From the NCBI GenBank assembly GCA_023426855.1, contig JAEZBU010000285.1:1-14038 (forward strand): 14,038 nt of DNA, read 5' to 3'. Within the stretch, counting starts at the first letter, position 1. Every line of letters starts with the position of its first letter. A program made the translations under genes and the position numbers. Source of the stretch: Pseudomonadota bacterium. GTDB lineage: Bacteria > Pseudomonadota > Alphaproteobacteria > Rhizobiales > Hyphomicrobiaceae. The notes beneath the pieces were generated by a model. It had not been told where the DNA came from. It worked only from the letters and a program-made list of their open reading frames with translations, and did not search any database. This document shows positions 1-7,972 of the stretch, one piece after another.

Positions 1-2197
1 CATTGGCCACCGCGCCGCCGACCGCCACGATCGGCATTTCCGCGACACCGCGCACGCCGTATGGCACATCCGGCACCGGCGTCTCGATGATCACGCAATC
101 GATGGGCGGCACATCGAGCGACGTCGGGATGCGGTAGTCGAGCAAGCTCGCGTTGCGCAGCCGACCGTCAACACCGTAGTCGAAACCTTCCGTCAGCGCC
201 CAGCCGATGCCCTGCACCACGCTGCCCTGCATCTGGCCTTCGATCGCGGTGGGATTGAGCGCCAGCCCTACGTCCTGGAACGCCGTATAGCGCAGCACCG
301 TCACTTGCCCGGTCGCGGTATCGTCCTCGACGTCGCAGACGTGTACGCCGATCTCGACTCCAAGCGGCAAGCGGGTCGACACACCGCGCCCGATGACTGC
401 GCCCTCCCCCGCCGTCGACTGCATGAGTTCGGCCAGAGAAATCGCGGCACCACCGGGCTTGCGCGTGCGGAACACGCCGCTGGCATAGTCGAGATCGTCA
501 GGCTGCGCCTGCAGCTTTTCGGCGGCACGCTTGCGCAACTGTGCGAGCGCATCCTGCGAGGCCTGCACCATGGCGGCCGTCGTCGTGCGCGCCACGCGGC
601 TGCCGGCGGCAACGTCGCTGTAACCGACGGACTTGGTGTCGCCCATCGCGATGAACACGTCGTCGATACCGAGCCCAAACTCCTCGGCCACGACCTGGGC
701 CATGGTGGTGCGGGTGCCCGAGATGTCCACCGGCCCCATGGTCACCATCGGACGCCCGTCGCCGGCAATGATGATGTGCCCCGCCGACGTCATCGACGTA
801 CCGCGCCAATATCCGAGCGCCAGACCACGACCGCGCGGGAAACGGCCCGCCGGCAGCGGATCGGTCCAGCACGGATGCTTGCCGACTTCGTCGAGGATCG
901 TCGTCAGTCCGATTGACGGGAACGGCGTGCCGATCGGCATCAGGCTACCGGTAACGGACGCGTTCTTCTTGCGAAACTCCAGCGGATCCATGTCGAGCTT
1001 CTGGCACAACATGTCCATCGCCTGCTCGACAGCGAACATCGCCTGGATGCCGCCGGGCGCGCGATAGGCTTCCGTCTTCGGCTTCGTCGTGACGACGTCG
1101 AAGCCTTCGAGCTTCAGGTTCGGCGTCTGATACAGCGCCGCCGACGCCTGCATCGGCAACGCCGGATTGTTGCCCGGCAGTCCACCGGCATCAAAATGGA
1201 AAGTACCTTCGATCGCGGTCAGCTTGCCGTCCGCATCGCAGGCAACGCGAAAATCGATCAGCGCGGCGGAACCTGGACCACTACCGCCCTGCAACACTTC
1301 CTCGCGCGTCAGCACCAGCTTCACGGGGCGTCCGCAGATCTGCGACAGCCGCACAACGGCCGCCTCGCCGTGAATTGCGATCTTGCCGCCAAAGGCACCG
1401 CCGAGTTCCAGCGGGATGACCTTCATTTTCGACTGTGGCAGATCGAGAATGCGCGAGATCAACAGCTCGGCCGTGAACTGACCCTGTGTCGAGGCCCACA
1501 CCGTCGCGAAGCCATTCGGATCGACCTGAGCGACGACGACCTGCGGTTCCAGATAGCCCTGGTGCGCAGTGTCGATCTCAGTCTTGATCTCAGCGACGGC
1601 GGCCGAACCCGAAATCGCTGCGGCGGTATCACCACGGCCAAACACAGTGCGCGAACAGATGTTGCTCGGACCACGCGGCGCCGGCTCGACGTTCTTGGTC
1701 AGCACGTGCGCATGCACGACTGGCGCATCGGGCGCCATCGCATCGGCAATACCGACGACCGGTGGCAGCACCTCGTAGTCGACGTCGATCAGCTTGAGCG
1801 CTTCCTGCGCGACGTGTACGTCCACCGCCGCGACGGCGGCAACCGGATGGCCGACCCAGCACGCTTTCCGGCGTGCCATGTTCATCTCGGCCACCATCCA
1901 CACGTCATAGCCGGTATCCGAGAACGGGATCGTCGAGCCGATCGGCAGTTCTGGAAAATCCTCCGCCGTGATCACCGCCAGCACGCCCTTCAGGGCGCGG
2001 GCGCGACTGGTGTCGATGCTACGGATGCGGGCATGCGCGTGCGGACTGCGCAGCAGCTTGGCGTGCACCAGCCCCGGCAGCTTGAAATCCGCCGGATACA
2101 CCGCTTTTCCGGTCACGCGCTCACGCGCATCCACACGCGGCAAGCGCTTACCGACGACCTTGAGAGCTTTGCTCTTTGTTTCTTCCGAAATCGCCAT
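1..2197 (-). CDS. Molybdopterin-binding large subunit of a xanthine dehydrogenase-family molybdenum hydroxylase (3' end missing)
   Basis: Catalytic subunit of a cytoplasmic Mo-hydroxylase, a family that hydroxylates heterocycles, aldehydes or aromatic acyl-CoAs using water. 732 residues are visible; the C-terminus lies beyond the left edge, and the family usually runs to about 760-790 residues. The N-terminal a/b hammerhead domain begins KRLPRVDARERVTGKAVY. The molybdopterin-binding stretch GGAFGGK is at residues 266-272, preceded by a TQGQF motif. The active-site loop AYRAPGG is at 377-383. The conserved C-terminal GVRGVAEMP carries the presumed catalytic glutamate, E720. Form I CO dehydrogenase has AYRCSFR in this loop, with the cysteine that binds copper, so CO oxidation is not supported; the substrate is unknown. 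ATG lies 5 nt after the stop of the [2Fe-2S] subunit gene, with a GGAG just upstream, so it is third in a M-S-L operon. Family is near certain, substrate open. Confidence 0.95.
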   Translation of the reverse strand, partial: MAISEETKSKALKVVGKRLPRVDARERVTGKAVYPADFKLPGLVHAKLLRSPHAHARIRSIDTSRARALKGVLAVITAEDFPELPIGSTIPFSDTGYDVWMVAEMNMARRKACWVGHPVAAVAAVDVHVAQEALKLIDVDYEVLPPVVGIADAMAPDAPVVHAHVLTKNVEPAPRGPSNICSRTVFGRGDTAAAISGSAAVAEIKTEIDTAHQGYLEPQVVVAQVDPNGFATVWASTQGQFTAELLISRILDLPQSKMKVIPLELGGAFGGKIAIHGEAAVVRLSQICGRPVKLVLTREEVLQGGSGPGSAALIDFRVACDADGKLTAIEGTFHFDAGGLPGNNPALPMQASAALYQTPNLKLEGFDVVTTKPKTEAYRAPGGIQAMFAVEQAMDMLCQKLDMDPLEFRKKNASVTGSLMPIGTPFPSIGLTTILDEVGKHPCWTDPLPAGRFPRGRGLALGYWRGTSMTSAGHIIIAGDGRPMVTMGPVDISGTRTTMAQVVAEEFGLGIDDVFIAMGDTKSVGYSDVAAGSRVARTTTAAMVQASQDALAQLRKRAAEKLQAQPDDLDYASGVFRTRKPGGAAISLAELMQSTAGEGAVIGRGVSTRLPLGVEIGVHVCDVEDDTATGQVTVLRYTAFQDVGLALNPTAIEGQMQGSVVQGIGWALTEGFDYGVDGRLRNASLLDYRIPTSLDVPPIDCVIIETPVPDVPYGVRGVAEMPIVAVGGAVAN

Positions 2198-2202
2198 CTG
2201 CC

Positions 2203-2676
2203 TCACTCCGCGGCTGGAGCTGTCGCCACGGAAGCGACCGCAGCGACGATCTTGTCATAGCCGGTGCAGCGGCACAGATTGCCGGCAATGGCGTGGCGGA
2301 TTTCCTGCTCGGTCGGCTTGGGATTGGCATCCAGCAGCGCCTTCGCCGACAGGATGATGCCGGGCGTACAGAAACCGCACTGCGTGCCGCCATGCTCGAC
2401 CAGCGCCTGCTGCAGCGGATGCAGCTTCTGGTGATCGGCGAGGCCTTCGATGGTGACGATATCGACGTCGGAGGCTTCCTGCGCCAGCATCAGGCAGGCA
2501 TTCACCGGTGCGCCGTCGATCAGCACGGTGCAGGTGCCGCAGTTGCCGTTGCCGCAACCTTCCTTGGTGCCGGTCAGGCCGATGCGGTCGCGCAGCAATT
2601 CCAGCAGCGTATCGCGGGTATCAGCCATCACCGTGTGCTGTTCGCCATTCACGGTGCAGGCGATCAGGGTCATCAT
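2203..2676 (-). CDS. [2Fe-2S] small subunit of the molybdenum hydroxylase (CoxS-like)
   Basis: 157-residue iron-sulfur subunit that carries electrons from the Mo centre to FAD. The N-terminal plant-type ferredoxin cluster is bound by C41, C46, C49 and C61 (CGNGNCGTC, then NACL). The C-terminal helical cluster is bound by C100, C103, C135 and C137 (QCGFCTPG and CRCTG). All eight family cysteines are present and the length is normal. The ATG at 2676 overlaps the TGA of the FAD subunit gene (ATGA), so translation is probably coupled. A second ATG follows immediately at 2673. A longer reading from 2712 only adds codons inside the upstream gene. It lies between the FAD and molybdopterin subunit genes, the usual M-S-L order. 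Confidence 0.97.
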   Translation of the reverse strand: MMTLIACTVNGEQHTVMADTRDTLLELLRDRIGLTGTKEGCGNGNCGTCTVLIDGAPVNACLMLAQEASDVDIVTIEGLADHQKLHPLQQALVEHGGTQCGFCTPGIILSAKALLDANPKPTEQEIRHAIAGNLCRCTGYDKIVAAVASVATAPAAE

Positions 2677-3551
2677 GGCGTTTCGACCTCCGTGCCGAGT
2701 GCGCGGCAGCACGCGCCCAGCGCGCGCATCGTGAGAACAGAAGACAACGTACGGCGATAGTCCATCGAGCCGCGCGTGTCGGAAATCGGCTTCGCATCCT
2801 GGGCGGCGCAGCGGCCGGCTTCGCGCAGTGTCTCGCTGTTGGTGATGGCGCCGACCAGCGCCGCTTCGGCAGTGGTCGCACGGATCGGCGTCGGGCCGAC
2901 CGATGCGAGGAAGATCCGCGCAGCAACGATACGGTCGTCAGCGTCAAGATGAATCCAGGTGCCGGCGCCGACCACCGCGATGTCCATTTCGCGACGTGGC
3001 GTGAAACGCAGGTAGTGCGCGGCCGAGCGTGGCGGATTGGGCGGCAGCAAAATTGCCACGAGGATTTCACCCACTGCCAGCGACGTGCGGCCCGGTCCTT
3101 GGAACAGCGCCTCCAGCGGGATCTCACGACGTCCGTTCGGACCGGCGATCAGCGCCTTCGCGCCATGCGCAAGCAGTGCCGGCACGCCGTCAGCCGACGG
3201 CGCAGCATTGCAGATATTGCCGCCGAGGCTGGCGCGGTTCTGCACCTGCAGGCTGCCGATCAGGCAAGATGACGAGGCAACGGCAGGATAGTTTTTCAGC
3301 ACGCGCGGATCGCGCGCCAGGACGGAGGCCTTGGCAGCTGCGCCGATCGACAGTCCGCCGTCGGGCAGATCGGTGATCGCAACCAACTCGGGAATGTGCT
3401 TGAGATCGACGATGGTGGCGGCCGTGCGACGGCCTTCTCGCATCTGCGGAATGAGATCGGTGCCACCCGCGAGGGGACGCGCACCCTCCTGGCTGAGCAG
3501 CGTCACGGCACGGTCCACCGTGTCCGCACGCACATAGTCAAATTCCCTCAA
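2673..3551 (-). CDS. FAD-binding medium subunit of the molybdenum hydroxylase (CoxM-like)
   Basis: 292-residue flavoprotein subunit that passes electrons from the iron-sulfur clusters to the acceptor. The N-terminal FAD domain shows AGGTDLIP at residues 28-35 and SLGGNICNAAPSAD at 108-121, the two flavin-contact loops of this family. A CO_deh_flav_C-type domain occupies roughly 180-285. The start is TTG at 3551: the codons upstream in frame give no ATG or GTG, and a CGGAG sequence lies 7 nt upstream. It is the first gene of the operon, divergent from the DUF992 gene across a 180-bp region that should hold both promoters. No cox accessory gene (coxD, E, F or G type) is visible on this side. 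Confidence 0.96.
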   Translation of the reverse strand: MREFDYVRADTVDRAVTLLSQEGARPLAGGTDLIPQMREGRRTAATIVDLKHIPELVAITDLPDGGLSIGAAAKASVLARDPRVLKNYPAVASSSCLIGSLQVQNRASLGGNICNAAPSADGVPALLAHGAKALIAGPNGRREIPLEALFQGPGRTSLAVGEILVAILLPPNPPRSAAHYLRFTPRREMDIAVVGAGTWIHLDADDRIVAARIFLASVGPTPIRATTAEAALVGAITNSETLREAGRCAAQDAKPISDTRGSMDYRRTLSSVLTMRALGACCRALGTEVETP

Positions 3552-3558
3552 TGCTTCA

Positions 3559-3563
3559 CTCCG
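3559..3563 (-). promoter_or_regulatory. Ribosome binding site fixing the TTG start of the FAD subunit gene
   Basis: On the minus strand CGGAG is followed by a 7-nt spacer (TGAAGCA) and TTG. No ATG or GTG in frame competes nearby, so this Shine-Dalgarno decides the start. Confidence 0.65.
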
Positions 3564-3568
3564 GCAGG

Positions 3569-3654
3569 CCTGACGAATTGCTGGGTCGCCGTGTCAGGTA
3601 ACCCGAGGCGCCAAACAATGTCCATGGCCAGTTCCGCGCCAATTTGTACCTGAC
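3569..3654. repeat. Inverted and direct CCTGAC repeats in the divergent promoter region
   Basis: CCTGAC occurs at 3569-3574, its inverse GTCAGGTA at 3593-3600, and TACCTGAC at 3647-3654. The last two form a perfect 8-bp inverted repeat 46 bp apart. They lie between the divergent Mo-hydroxylase operon and the DUF992 gene, where regulator sites would be expected. No clear -35/-10 pair could be assigned, so an operator role is a guess. Confidence 0.3.
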
Positions 3655-3718
3655 GGCGTTCGCAGTGCAGCATAGCCCGGAACGCAATCGTCGCGCTGCT
3701 CGTTGTTCAGGCAGTCAT

Positions 3719-3725
3719 GAGGAGG
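3719..3725 (+). promoter_or_regulatory. Strong ribosome binding site for the DUF992 gene
   Basis: GAGGAGG lies 6 nt before ATG 3732, an almost ideal Shine-Dalgarno. It overlaps an alternative in-frame ATG at 3717 and argues for the downstream start. Confidence 0.6.
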
Positions 3726-3731
3726 GCAGAC

Positions 3732-4190
3732 ATGGTTTCCATCGGTTTTTACCTTGCCGCGACGATTTTGGCGGTGTCGGGCCTTGTAGCCGCGGCTGAG
3801 GCGCGTGAAACCATCGGAACACTGACCTGCACCACCGAGGATGCGCCGACCTCACCATCCGCCGCGACACGGCTCATGTCGTGCAGCTTCGAGCCGTCCA
3901 ATAAGGCGGCGACGCTCAGCTTCACCGGCAACATCCTGGGCGGACAATTGCCGTCCGGCCGCCAGGTTGTCGTATGGACCGTACTTGCCGACAGCAAGGC
4001 TGCAACGGCGGAATTCCTGGAGGGCCGCTATGCGTCGACTCCTGACGATAAAGTGGAGGGCGTTGGCGGGTTGCTCGTGGGCGGATCTACCGGAAAAATC
4101 GCACTGCAGCCGCTGACTCAAAGCCCGAAAGTCGAGGACGAGGCAGTTAAAACGATCGTCACGCTGGAACTCGCGCCTGTTAAAGCCTGA
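3732..4190 (+). CDS. Small secreted DUF992-family protein
   Basis: 152-residue exported protein of unknown function, family DUF992, common in Hyphomicrobiales. A hydrophobic signal peptide covers residues 1-24 (ending AAAEA, then RET). The mature part starts GTLTC and has two cysteines, C33 and C51, a likely disulfide pair in the periplasm. The family-type C-terminal motif LLVGGSTGKIALQPL is at 114-128. The ATG at 3732 was chosen for its GAGGAGG ribosome binding site. An in-frame ATG at 3717 would add MRRAD, supplying the positive charge that the short signal peptide lacks, so that start remains possible. The gene diverges from the Mo-hydroxylase operon and converges on the patatin gene, 17 bp between stops. 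Confidence 0.85.
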   Translation: MVSIGFYLAATILAVSGLVAAAEARETIGTLTCTTEDAPTSPSAATRLMSCSFEPSNKAATLSFTGNILGGQLPSGRQVVVWTVLADSKAATAEFLEGRYASTPDDKVEGVGGLLVGGSTGKIALQPLTQSPKVEDEAVKTIVTLELAPVKA

Positions 4191-4207
4191 CTGGCAGGGC
4201 GGCTAAA

Positions 4208-5332
4208 CTAAGAGGAATCACCTCCTCCTCCGCCACCGCCGCTATCACCGCCGGCAGAGGTTGCCTCGGCGCTGTCGTAAACGAGCCGGCTGGGCGAGGG
4301 ATCACCCGCGAACTGCCCATAATACGCGGCCACGTCGACTGTGGAGGCCCGACCGATATCCGCCCGGTTCCGGCTCAGCCACTTCCGCGCTTCCATGAGA
4401 CCAGCGCGATGGAGTTGGGCCAGAAGGCCGCGCTCCGGCTTGATCTTGCTCGTGCCGCTGAGCCCGCTTGTGTGGCGCCCGGCCTCGATCAGATGAAACC
4501 GATGCCGCTTCAATCGCGCCAGACGCCCCCCTCGCCCCGGCAACCATGATGACGGCGCGGACTTGGCAGCGATGATGGCTTCCACATCTCTCAGCAATGG
4601 CTGGTTGAACGTAATGATATTGACACGATCCGCGATCTCGCGAGCGCTTCGCGGCACCCCTGTGTGCTCGAGCGGATTGAGTTGAACGATCAGCGTGTCT
4701 TCGACGGGGCTTTCCTGTGCCAGCGTCAGAAGATCGGGATTAGCCGAGAAACCTCCGTCCCAATAAGAGCGACCATCGATCTCGACGGCATGATGAAGCG
4801 TGGGCAGACAAGCGGATGCCAACACCGCTTCCACTGTCATTTCCGAGCGTCGGAACAAACGCGGCCGACCCGTCGCCACATCAGTTGCCGCGATCAGCAA
4901 TTCGACAGGCGACGCATCGCGAATGCGCACAAAATCGATATTGGTCTCGAGCAAACGGCGTAAGGGATCGAAACCCAGAGGATTGAAATCGTAAGGAGAG
5001 AACACCTTGCTCATCTGGTGAGCGACGCGTGCCATGCTGTCCATGAACGGATTGAGCCGCAGCAAATCGGGCACCCCTGCGGATTCCACAGCAGCCCAGA
5101 CCTGTTGCAACTTGTCCTTGGCGTCCTGACGCCCGCTGGCCAAACCGTCCGCGAGGGCCGCGGCATTGACCGCGCCGGCACTCGTCGCGCTGACCCATCC
5201 AAGCGAGATATCGTCGTCATCTAGCAGAGCATCGAGCACGCCCCAGGTGAAAGCCCCGTGCGCGCCACCGCCCTGCAGCGCCAAGTTGAGCCGCCGCTGT
5301 CGCGTTCTCAAACGCCCGCTCCATCCAGTCAC
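4208..5332 (-). CDS. Patatin-like phospholipase family protein
   Basis: About 374-residue serine acyl hydrolase of the patatin family (Ser-Asp dyad), expected to deacylate lipids. The oxyanion-hole loop QGGGAHGAFTWGVLD starts near residue 20. The nucleophile is S51, and D192 sits in the DGGFSANPD motif. Oddly, the nucleophile elbow reads ATSAG rather than GTSAG, an alanine in the first glycine position of GxSxG. The C-terminus ends in a glycine-rich tail (seven glycines in a row, then DSS). The start is uncertain: GTG 5332 follows the btuD stop by 10 nt without a clear ribosome binding site, and an upstream TTG at 5377 would overlap btuD. No signal peptide is seen. The tight spacing suggests cotranscription with the B12 genes; a functional link is unproven. 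Confidence 0.9.
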   Translation of the reverse strand: MTGWSGRLRTRQRRLNLALQGGGAHGAFTWGVLDALLDDDDISLGWVSATSAGAVNAAALADGLASGRQDAKDKLQQVWAAVESAGVPDLLRLNPFMDSMARVAHQMSKVFSPYDFNPLGFDPLRRLLETNIDFVRIRDASPVELLIAATDVATGRPRLFRRSEMTVEAVLASACLPTLHHAVEIDGRSYWDGGFSANPDLLTLAQESPVEDTLIVQLNPLEHTGVPRSAREIADRVNIITFNQPLLRDVEAIIAAKSAPSSWLPGRGGRLARLKRHRFHLIEAGRHTSGLSGTSKIKPERGLLAQLHRAGLMEARKWLSRNRADIGRASTVDVAAYYGQFAGDPSPSRLVYDSAEATSAGGDSGGGGGGGDSS

Positions 5333-5342
5333 TGCAGCATCA

Positions 5343-6122
5343 TCACGGAAGATGCAGTTCCGACGACGTAACGACAAGGGGCGTTCCGTCGATACGCACC
5401 AATCGCGCCTTTATGCCGTAGACCTTACCAAGCAATTCTTCGGTCAGCACCGCATCCGGTGGCCCGTCGGCAACCGATCGCCCGTCCTTCAGCAACACGA
5501 TGTGGTCGCAATACCGCGCGGCGAGCGATAGGTCGTGCAAGGCCACCAGGATCCGGCGGCCCTCCTGCGCCATCTGCCGAAGCCTCTCGAACAAAGAAAG
5601 CTGATGCGCCGGATCGAGCCCCGCAGTCGGCTCGTCCGCAATCAATACGCCGGCCTCTTGAGCCAGCGCACGCGCAAGCAGAACGCGCGCCAGTTCTCCG
5701 CCGGAGAGTTCAGTCGCAAGCCGATCACGCAAGTTATCCAGTTGCATTGCTGCAATCGCGCCGCTCACCGCCGCCCGATGTATGCCGGCGATCGCGCCAG
5801 GGCGGCCGCCATGCGGAAGCCGGCCCAACGCCACCACCGTCTCGACGCTGAGCGGCCAATGTACCGCGCGTTCCTGAGGCAGATAAGCGATCGCGCGCGC
5901 CAGTTCATCGCGGGGCCAATCCGCCAGCGATTTGCCATCAAGTCCGATCGCACCGGCCTTCGGCGTGAGCAGACCGGCAAGACATTTCAGCAACGTCGAC
6001 TTACCGGCACCGTTCGGCCCGACCACGGCCACCACCTGCCCAGGCTCAACCGTCAGCCGCGCGCCGGATAGAACGTTGCGCGCGCCGAGCGCCAAATGCA
6101 GGCCTTCTGCAGCCAGCGTCAT
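5343..6122 (-). CDS. btuD: Vitamin B12 ABC transporter ATP-binding protein
   Basis: 259-residue ATPase that powers B12 import across the inner membrane with the BtuC permease. All ABC motifs are present: Walker A GPNGAGKST at 35-43, Q-loop Q83, signature LSGGE at 139-143, Walker B VLIADEP at 159-165 with catalytic E164, D-loop GLD at 168-170, and switch H196 (ALHDLS). ATG 6122 overlaps the btuC stop as ATGA, implying coupled translation; a longer reading only extends into btuC. By sequence alone it could equally serve heme or siderophore uptake, as these ATPases are alike. The cobalamin assignment rests on the riboswitch and the btuB-F-C genes upstream in the same direction. Confidence 0.92.
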   Translation of the reverse strand: MTLAAEGLHLALGARNVLSGARLTVEPGQVVAVVGPNGAGKSTLLKCLAGLLTPKAGAIGLDGKSLADWPRDELARAIAYLPQERAVHWPLSVETVVALGRLPHGGRPGAIAGIHRAAVSGAIAAMQLDNLRDRLATELSGGELARVLLARALAQEAGVLIADEPTAGLDPAHQLSLFERLRQMAQEGRRILVALHDLSLAARYCDHIVLLKDGRSVADGPPDAVLTEELLGKVYGIKARLVRIDGTPLVVTSSELHLP

Positions 6123-7114
6123 GGCACCAACTCCCGGCGCGATTTGATCACCAGCCACAAGAAGAACGGCGCACCGATGATTGCGGTCGCGACACCGAGA
6201 CGGATATCGACCGTGGTCGGCAACATGCGCAAGATGACATCCGCAGCCAGAACCAGCGCTGCCCCGGCAAACGCACTGGCCAACAACAAGCGGCTCGGCA
6301 AATGCCCAACGAACGGTCGCAGGATATGGGGCACGATCAGACCGACAAAGCCGATCGCGCCGGCCACCGACGTCGCCGCGCCCACCGCCAGCGCACTACC
6401 GATCACGACGATGATGCGCAGTCTGTGCAGATTGGCACCCAGGTTCACCGCGGCGTCCTCGCCGAGCGACAGGGCATCGAGATCGCTGCCCGTCCGCGTC
6501 AGAACAACGAGGCCAATCAGAATGAACGGCGCCGCTAGCCAGACATGTAACAGGCTGCGATCGCTGAGCGATCCAAGCATCCAGAACACGATCTCGACGG
6601 ATGCAAACGGGTTCGGCGACAGGTTGACCGCCAGCGAGGTCAGCGCGCCAGCAACACTCGCCACCGCCACGCCAGCGAGGATCAGCGTCAGCGGGCCGGT
6701 ATGTGCGCCCGCCAGCATCATCACTGCAGTCGCCGCCAACGCAGCGCCGGCCAAGCCGCCGAGCGGCAGAGCCAGTGCAAACGCGCCCGCCAGCCCGCTA
6801 TGGATCGCCACCACTGCGCCCAGTGCCGCGCCGCCGGTGACGCCGAGCAGCCCGGGTTCGGCCAAAGGATTCCTGAGGTAACCTTGCAGCGCCGCGCCGG
6901 ACATGCCGAGCGCCGCGCCCACGAGCGCACCCAGCACCGCGCGCGGAACACGTATCTCCCAAAGGACCAGGCTAAGCACCTGCGGATCGGCCGGAAGCCC
7001 GAACCCATCCGGCCCGGTCATCAGCGAAGCAACGAACGCCATCAGCGCGATCAGTCCCACGCCCGCGACAATGCTACGGCTGGATGGCATCGAAAAACCA
7101 GGGAAGGTCGTCAA
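6119..7114 (-). CDS. btuC: Vitamin B12 ABC transporter permease (FecCD/BtuCD family)
   Basis: 331-residue inner-membrane permease with about ten hydrophobic segments. The family hallmark RVPRAVLGALVGAALG leads into GYLRNPLAEPGLLGVTGGA (about 55-95). The ATPase-contact region SLGEDAAVNLG is at 216-226, and GAIGFVGLIVPHILRP (252-267) and TAIIGAPFF (310-318) close the fold. TTG 7114 was taken as start because it overlaps the btuF stop as TTGA. Its ribosome binding site is weak, and an in-frame ATG at 7090 is an alternative eight residues shorter; neither choice alters a membrane segment. The substrate is inferred from the operon and its riboswitch. Confidence 0.92.
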   Translation of the reverse strand: MTTFPGFSMPSSRSIVAGVGLIALMAFVASLMTGPDGFGLPADPQVLSLVLWEIRVPRAVLGALVGAALGMSGAALQGYLRNPLAEPGLLGVTGGAALGAVVAIHSGLAGAFALALPLGGLAGAALAATAVMMLAGAHTGPLTLILAGVAVASVAGALTSLAVNLSPNPFASVEIVFWMLGSLSDRSLLHVWLAAPFILIGLVVLTRTGSDLDALSLGEDAAVNLGANLHRLRIIVVIGSALAVGAATSVAGAIGFVGLIVPHILRPFVGHLPSRLLLASAFAGAALVLAADVILRMLPTTVDIRLGVATAIIGAPFFLWLVIKSRRELVP

Positions 7115-7959
7115 GGTCGTGACCGCTCAATCAGTTGCTCGCGGGCCCGCGCCAGAATCGTAACAGCGTCGGCGAGATGCTGCGTACCACATAACCACAG
7201 CGGCATGGGCAGATCGATGTGCGGCCGCCTGGAAAGAACGTAGGCCAGAGCGGGATGGCGCAGGTTGTCAGCCAGCGGCGTGCGGTAGGTCGTGGCATTC
7301 TGACCGAGCGCAACAAGATCAGGCGGACGCACGACGAGCGATTCCAGAGAAACTTGCCCGGCAGCGCCCGGCTGAAGCCGGTTGGCAGCGTTCGTAAAGC
7401 CGGCCGCTTCCAAAGCCGCCGCAGCCAGACTGCCGTCCGGTGAGACGAGACTGTTGGCCTGATAAACCACCGCTTCAGGTCGGCGACCCGGCTCCCTCAC
7501 TTGCGCCGCATCGAACTTGCGATTGAACTGGCCAATGAGTTCCGCGCCACGATCCGGCTCACCAACCGCGCGCGCAACCGCCTGGATGGTGGTGCGAACG
7601 CCAGGCATGTCGACTGCCATCGGAATGACCTCGACGCGTCGGCCCAAACGCCGCAGCAAATCGACTGTGGCGGGCGTCGTGTAGTCGCCCGCCAGAACGA
7701 GATCCGGGTCGAGGGCGAGAACTTCCTCGGCCGTTCCCTTCACCAATCGTATGCCGTCAATCTGATCAACGATCGGCGACACGTTGCGGTCGGCCGATAC
7801 CAAGCTTAGCGCCTGGATACGTTCACGTGGCACCAGTTCCAGTACGATCGGATCGATGCACAAGTTCAACGAGACAATGCGCTGCGGTGGCGGTGAGGCC
7901 GCCACAACGCTCGGTGATGTGGCGACTGCGAACAGTGCAATCGCGATAAGCCGCCACAT
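7111..7959 (-). CDS. btuF: Periplasmic vitamin B12-binding protein (BtuF-like)
   Basis: 282-residue solute-binding protein of the TroA-like/helical-backbone class that delivers cobalamin from the periplasm to BtuCD. A signal peptide spans residues 1-21 (MWRLIAIALFAV, ending VVAA). The mature part opens with RIVSLNLCIDPIVLEL, typical of the cobalamin/siderophore binding group, and the EEVLALDPDLVLAG and RPPDLVALG segments mark the two lobes. ATG 7959 was chosen over GTG 7962 because AGGAG at 7966-7970 is 6 nt before it. It starts 13 nt after the btuB stop and overlaps btuC. No lipobox is present: C34 lies beyond the signal peptide, so it should be soluble. Confidence 0.9.
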   Translation of the reverse strand: MWRLIAIALFAVATSPSVVAASPPPQRIVSLNLCIDPIVLELVPRERIQALSLVSADRNVSPIVDQIDGIRLVKGTAEEVLALDPDLVLAGDYTTPATVDLLRRLGRRVEVIPMAVDMPGVRTTIQAVARAVGEPDRGAELIGQFNRKFDAAQVREPGRRPEAVVYQANSLVSPDGSLAAAALEAAGFTNAANRLQPGAAGQVSLESLVVRPPDLVALGQNATTYRTPLADNLRHPALAYVLSRRPHIDLPMPLWLCGTQHLADAVTILARAREQLIERSRP

Positions 7960-7972
7960 CACGGTCTCCTGC

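Noticed and set aside
1196..2260. 354-codon plus-strand frame over the Mo-hydroxylase large subunit
   Set aside because: The minus strand encodes a full conserved family protein here; the plus frame is its low-complexity antisense shadow.
1..3551. Carbon monoxide dehydrogenase (coxMSL)
   Set aside because: The active-site loop is AYRAPGG, without the copper-binding cysteine of AYRCSFR, and no cox accessory genes are visible.
4183..4210. Bidirectional terminator between the DUF992 and patatin genes
   Set aside because: Only AGCC/GGCT pairs with a loop of about 13 nt and no U-run on either strand; too weak to call.
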